A DNA stretch of 64,000 bases from Methanosarcina horonobensis HB-1 = JCM 15518 (GTDB lineage Archaea > Halobacteriota > Methanosarcinia > Methanosarcinales > Methanosarcinaceae). This document shows, in pieces, positions 60,679 through 64,000 of this stretch. A program made the position numbers and the translations under genes. The stretch lies in the NCBI RefSeq assembly GCF_000970285.1, contig NZ_CP009516.1, forward strand, positions 2,087,036-2,151,035. The letters run 5' to 3'. The notes under the pieces are model-generated. The model did no database searches. It was not told where the DNA came from and was given only the letters and a program-made list of their open reading frames with translations. Each line of letters starts with the position of its first letter. Positions within the stretch are counted from its first letter, which is position 1.

Positions 60679-61626
60679 CTATCCTTCAAACTGCTTTTCA
60701 GATGAAGGAAGCCTGAGAGCTCCGATATTCCAGTTTGTTCTCTTTGCTCCTGCCTGATATACGCTTTCAAGGAAGTCAAGTATAGCTTTTTGAGGCGAGT
60801 CAGCTGCGTTTCTGACATATTCGTACATAAGGAGAGCTTCTCCTGCTTCCCTGCTCCAGAAAGCTTCTTCAGGGCTGAGCCGCTCGTCCATAATATCCTG
60901 AGGCTGCGGGTGCACGTATGCGTAAAAAGCCGGCTCCCTTACATTCCGGTCCCCTGCCCAGAACCCAAAGCTGATCATCTCGTGCGAGGAAGCTTCACGC
61001 TCTACGGGATTTGCCCCTTCCCTGACAGGAGCTGACCTGCCTGAAAATAAGGTAAAAGCCAGGTCGGCGTGGTGCCAGAAAAAATGCACAGGCGAGCCTT
61101 TACCTGTAAACCAACCTCTAAAAACCTTGAAAACAGAATCGACCTGTACAAGAATTCTCCAGAACCTGTTCACATACTCTTCATCATAAGATGCATGTTC
61201 ATAGTCCGATACAAAAGGCTCTGTCACTCCGGGGATGTCATAAGGCACAGGCCTGATGCCTGCTACTATCCCGAGTTCGTTCAGGCTCGAGAAAACCTTC
61301 TCATAAAACCCGGCAACTGACAGCCCCTTCAAAGGCACGGTTTTTGAGTCCCCTTCACTTGTCTCGATCTTTAAAGTGTGCCCGCTGTCCCTAAAATTAA
61401 ACTCCATCTCAAAAGTCATGTCCTCATAAGGAATGGATCCGGTAGTAAGCCCGCGCACAGAAACATAAAATGGGACATGCCACCAGTGGTTCATTTTCGG
61501 ATGCAGTGAAAGCCTGACCTTTCCCACAACCTGCAGAAACAGGTGCAGCGTACTCTTTGTATCTTCCCATTCTTCAAGCGGCAAAGCCGGAAACTGAACG
61601 TCCCGTGTAAAACTGGTATTTACCAT
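60679..61626 (-). CDS. DUF5996 family protein (TAG end, readthrough possible)
   Basis: A 315-residue protein matching the DUF5996 family: FPALPLEEWEDTKSTLHLFL, WWHVPFYVSVRGLTTGSIPY, the PVHFFWHHADLAFTLFSGRS block (family hallmark of clustered His), EMISFGFWAGD and an ending NWNIGALRLP. The ATG follows GAGGGG. The frame ends at TAG (60679-60681); if that amber codon is read as pyrrolysine, 20 more charged residues follow (VEEKQREYQSLLEKLERPYD) before TGA at 60616-60618. The extension looks coding-like, so readthrough is worth testing. Function of the family is unknown. Confidence 0.82.
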   Translation of the reverse strand: MVNTSFTRDVQFPALPLEEWEDTKSTLHLFLQVVGKVRLSLHPKMNHWWHVPFYVSVRGLTTGSIPYEDMTFEMEFNFRDSGHTLKIETSEGDSKTVPLKGLSVAGFYEKVFSSLNELGIVAGIRPVPYDIPGVTEPFVSDYEHASYDEEYVNRFWRILVQVDSVFKVFRGWFTGKGSPVHFFWHHADLAFTLFSGRSAPVREGANPVEREASSHEMISFGFWAGDRNVREPAFYAYVHPQPQDIMDERLSPEEAFWSREAGEALLMYEYVRNAADSPQKAILDFLESVYQAGAKRTNWNIGALRLPSSEKQFEG

Positions 61627-62034
61627 ATTTATCCCCTCTAAAAATCTCCCCGATTAATGACAGTAAGCTTACTGAAGTTCAATTAGTACATTTATTGTAA
61701 CTCGATTAGTGTTATAGTATTTATTTCAGTCGAATACCAAGCTGTGGAGATGGAGAACTTCCCAGGTAATCGTTGTAAAATTATCGATTTATATTTTATC
61801 CACTTTTTTACTGTAAATGAAACTAAGACACGCAAATCAGTGTCTCTATAAAAATAAGATAATGTATGATTTTTTGTATAAAGTGCCGTAAAAGACTTAT
61901 TTTATAGATCAAATCACAAACTTTTCGAAAAATGTGCATTTTGAAATTCATGAAAGATGCTATTTTTTGAATATGACGCGGTTGTAACTATGATCGTGAT
62001 ATCTTTTTGTAGAAACTAATTCAAGCATTCTCCT
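61627..62034. other. Intergenic gap upstream of DUF5996
   Basis: No gene. A TTATAGTATTTATTT stretch near 61712 may be the TATA box of the DUF5996 gene. Weak direct repeats ATTAGTACATTTATTGTAAC and TCGATTAGTGTT lie nearby. Confidence 0.35.
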
Positions 62035-63776
62035 TCAATACTCCCAGAAATAGCCTTTTTCTCTTACAACAAGTATTGTAAACATACCCCCAAAGATTAG
62101 CATATCAAAGACAAAAGTATTCAGCCCTGTACCTTCCGTAAGTCCCAGGTAGCTCATCCCTAAGTATAGTAGCCCGAAAGATTCGGCCACGATCAAGATA
62201 CCCAGCAATACCGCAACTTTTGCCAGTGATGCCATGTTCCATGACTCAGGTTTCCTGAAAGGTTTGACGTTGTCCGTTGCTATAGATATAGTGACGAAGT
62301 CGATCAAAAAAAGTAGCAGGACGATCTCAAAAGCACCTATGACATATTTCCCGGTAATCAGAAATGCAAGGACGACAAACAGCACTATTTCAAAAGTTTT
62401 TACTATCTTATTTAAAATCCATGAAGAGATTCGCTGGTGTATTTGCCTTCCCGTTTTAACCAGCTCAATTATCTCGGCAAGACCCTCATCAGTAAGAACA
62501 ACACTTGCGGCTCCTTTTGCAATGTCCGTAGCATTACTTACTGCAATTCCCACTTCTGCCTGCCTTAATGCAGGGGCATCATTCACGCCGTCTCCGGTCA
62601 TACCAACGATGTGTTCTTTTTCCTGGAGGTTTTTCACTATAAGATACTTATCTTCAGGGTAAATTTCAGCAAACCCACCACTTTGCTCGCTGGCCTGTGC
62701 AGCTTTTTTTGTTGGCAAGCCTTCCATCTCTCTTAGCTCAGCCACCTTGATGATTTTTCCTTCAATGCCTGCTTCTTCTGCAACTTCTTTTGCTACTGAC
62801 AACGCGTCTCCAGTAAGCATCTTTGTTGTAATTCCAAGTTCTTTAAGCTCAGCGATTAGCTTCGCAGATTCTGGTCTAGGTGCATCATAGAGGGCTACCA
62901 TACCAACAAGTTCCATCTGAGATCCTGTTTTTTTCACTGCGACAGCCAGAGTTCTGTAACCCTTTTCGGCATACTCCCTAATTTTTTCCTCCAGAATAGA
63001 AATCCTTCCGGCATCATAGCTGCATAAAGTTGCCAGCACCCTTACTGCTCCCTTGGCCACCTGGATGCGTTCATCATCCTTTTGTACGACTGATTCTGTT
63101 CTTCGGATAGATGGATCAAAAGGAGTGAAGCTGATCTGGGCATACTCAGCTGTATCGAGGCCTTTTTGCTTGGCGGCTTCAATGAAAGCAACATCAATGG
63201 GATCCTGGTTTGCTTCACTGGATGCAAGTGCTCCATAAAGAATCGCATCTTCTTTAGTATAGCTGTCAAGCTCGGTTATGTCGGCTACTGAAAGCTTGTT
63301 CAAAGTAATTGTGCCTGTTTTATCTACGCACAGTACATCCATCATGGACGCATCCTGCGAAGCATTGAGTCTTTGTTACCAGCACACCCTTCTTAGCTAG
63401 CTCCAGCGAGCCCAGGGCCATGGTCACCGTGAACATGGTAGGCAGTGCAACGGGAATAGCTGAGACAAGTAATATCAGTGCCAATGGCAATATCTCTACA
63501 AGGTTAATGCCCCTGATATAAGATACAGAAAAGGCGATGGCGAGCAAAACGACTACCAGCGAAATAAGCCACTTGAGCAGGTTAGTTATGACTTCTTCGA
63601 TATACATTCTTGGTCTGGCAATATGAACAAGTTGTGCTGTCCGGCCGAAATAAGTCTGCACACCAGTAGATACTACCACACCGGTAGCCTCACCTTTCCG
63701 GATAACCGAACCTGAATAGAGAATATCCCCTTTTAAACAAGGGATAACGGCTCCATACAGTACTGACATCTAACCA
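62035..63776 (-). pseudogene. Truncated, frameshifted plasma-membrane H+ P-type ATPase
   Basis: The minus strand reads the middle and C-terminal part of a P3-type proton ATPase: KGDILYSGSVIRKGEATGVV, LPLALILLVSAIPVALPTMF, then DVLCVDKTGTITLNKLSVAD (phosphorylation Asp), MLTGDALSVAKEVAEEAG and GMTGDGVNDAPALRQAEVGI. One extra A near 63370-63380 breaks the frame between LVTK and LNASQDASMMD. The N-terminal actuator domain and first helices are gone, with the sequence merging into another decayed gene at about 63776. The C-terminus stops after EKGYFWEY, before the last two helices. It is inactive. Confidence 0.85.
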
Positions 63777-64000
63777 AACTGTCACTGCTGTCGTCTTTGC
63801 AGCCGGCTGTGCTGAAAAATACCCGAAAATATAACTGTTAACAACACAACTCAAGTTAATGAAACAATGGAAACTGGTCAGATAGTAACCGAGGCTGACA
63901 GCGGAAAAACCATACCTCAAAAACGGAGAGAACTTTACCCTAAATTCTATTGAATGATTCTGCAGCAGGCTATGAATGGGAACTTAACCCGAGCAATGGG
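63775..64000 (+). pseudogene. Chagasin-like (I42) protease-inhibitor lipoprotein, decayed, partial at window edge
   Basis: Piecing three frames together gives a lipoprotein signal end (TVTAVVFAAGCAEKYPK), then NITVNNTTQVNETMETGQIV with TEADSGKTI, then LKNGENFTLN, and finally NDSAAGYEWELNPSNG. This is the typical order of Methanosarcina I42 inhibitors: lipobox, Thr/Asn-rich linker, GKTI-LKNGENFTL and the tGYxWEL loop. At least three frameshifts are needed within 225 bases, so the gene is dead. It abuts the truncated ATPase. The remainder lies beyond the window. Confidence 0.6.

Noticed and set aside
63690-63920. 76-residue minus frame
   Set aside because: Shadow of the ATPase/lipoprotein junction in a non-coding frame.
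1-64000. CRISPR arrays, rRNA and tRNA genes
   Set aside because: No spaced identical repeats of 24-40 bases and no tRNA or rRNA core sequences were seen on either strand.

Overview
The window is a piece of a Methanosarcina-type archaeal chromosome. The evidence is an archaeal phosphoenolpyruvate carboxylase, translation factor aIF-1A, two CxxC-x17-CxxC zinc-ribbon proteins, sensor kinases with MEDS domains, a DUF1699 protein, IS1341/IS605 and IS256 elements typical of Methanosarcina, TATA-box promoters in AT-rich gaps, and an in-frame amber codon in an otherwise perfect response regulator (these organisms decode UAG as pyrrolysine). The species cannot be fixed from the sequence alone. Gene density is low, with many gaps of 0.5-1.4 kb and many decayed fragments, as in large Methanosarcina genomes.

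Layout. 0-5 kb: the end of a zinc alcohol dehydrogenase, aIF-1A, two tandem zinc-ribbon genes with matching leaders, a methyltransferase and a flavoprotein, with four copies of a dispersed repeat in the gaps. 5-12 kb: CstA-type transporter, DUF1699, a frameshifted TPR gene, a cis-prenyltransferase, DUF1428 and small zinc-finger or hypothetical genes. 12.5-15.3 kb: an IS256 element followed by an IS605-type TnpB element. 15.3-19.5 kb: two HisKA_2 sensor kinases. 19.5-21.3 kb: a gene-poor stretch with two candidate structured RNAs and two tiny membrane proteins. 21.6-29.1 kb: LysE exporter, DrrAB-like ABC exporter, HtpX protease, glutamine amidotransferase, MprF-like lipid flippase/aminoacyl transferase. 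29.6-33 kb: an IS1341 TnpB with a serine-rich insert, and a MATE exporter. 34-38.4 kb: an alpha/beta-hydrolase-like lipoprotein lacking its serine, and a response regulator plus hybrid kinase operon. 38.9-45.8 kb: peptidase U32/RlhA-type protein, PEP carboxylase, a miniature Hcp-like protein and full-length hybrid-cluster protein (Hcp). 46.5-49.8 kb: two repeat-rich secreted proteins sharing one promoter sequence, around a membrane-bound winged-helix regulator. 50.1-54.7 kb: a second TnpB element copy and a CheB-CheR-PAS fusion. 55.4-60.1 kb: hydrolase, a DUF5678-like/retropepsin-like gene pair between IS debris and a MITE, and a second MEDS kinase. 60.6-64 kb: DUF5996 protein, a decayed P-type H+-ATPase and a decayed chagasin-like lipoprotein.

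Functional themes are signal transduction (four sensor kinases, one CheBR fusion, one response regulator), envelope and export functions (CstA, LysE, ABC, MATE, MprF, HtpX), oxidative/nitrosative defence (Hcp and its miniature relative) and mobile DNA. The most promising leads are the amber-containing response regulator, the two structured RNA candidates near 20.2 and 20.6 kb, the mini-Hcp/Hcp pair with a shared promoter, the shared promoter of the two secreted repeat proteins, and the retropepsin-like pair.
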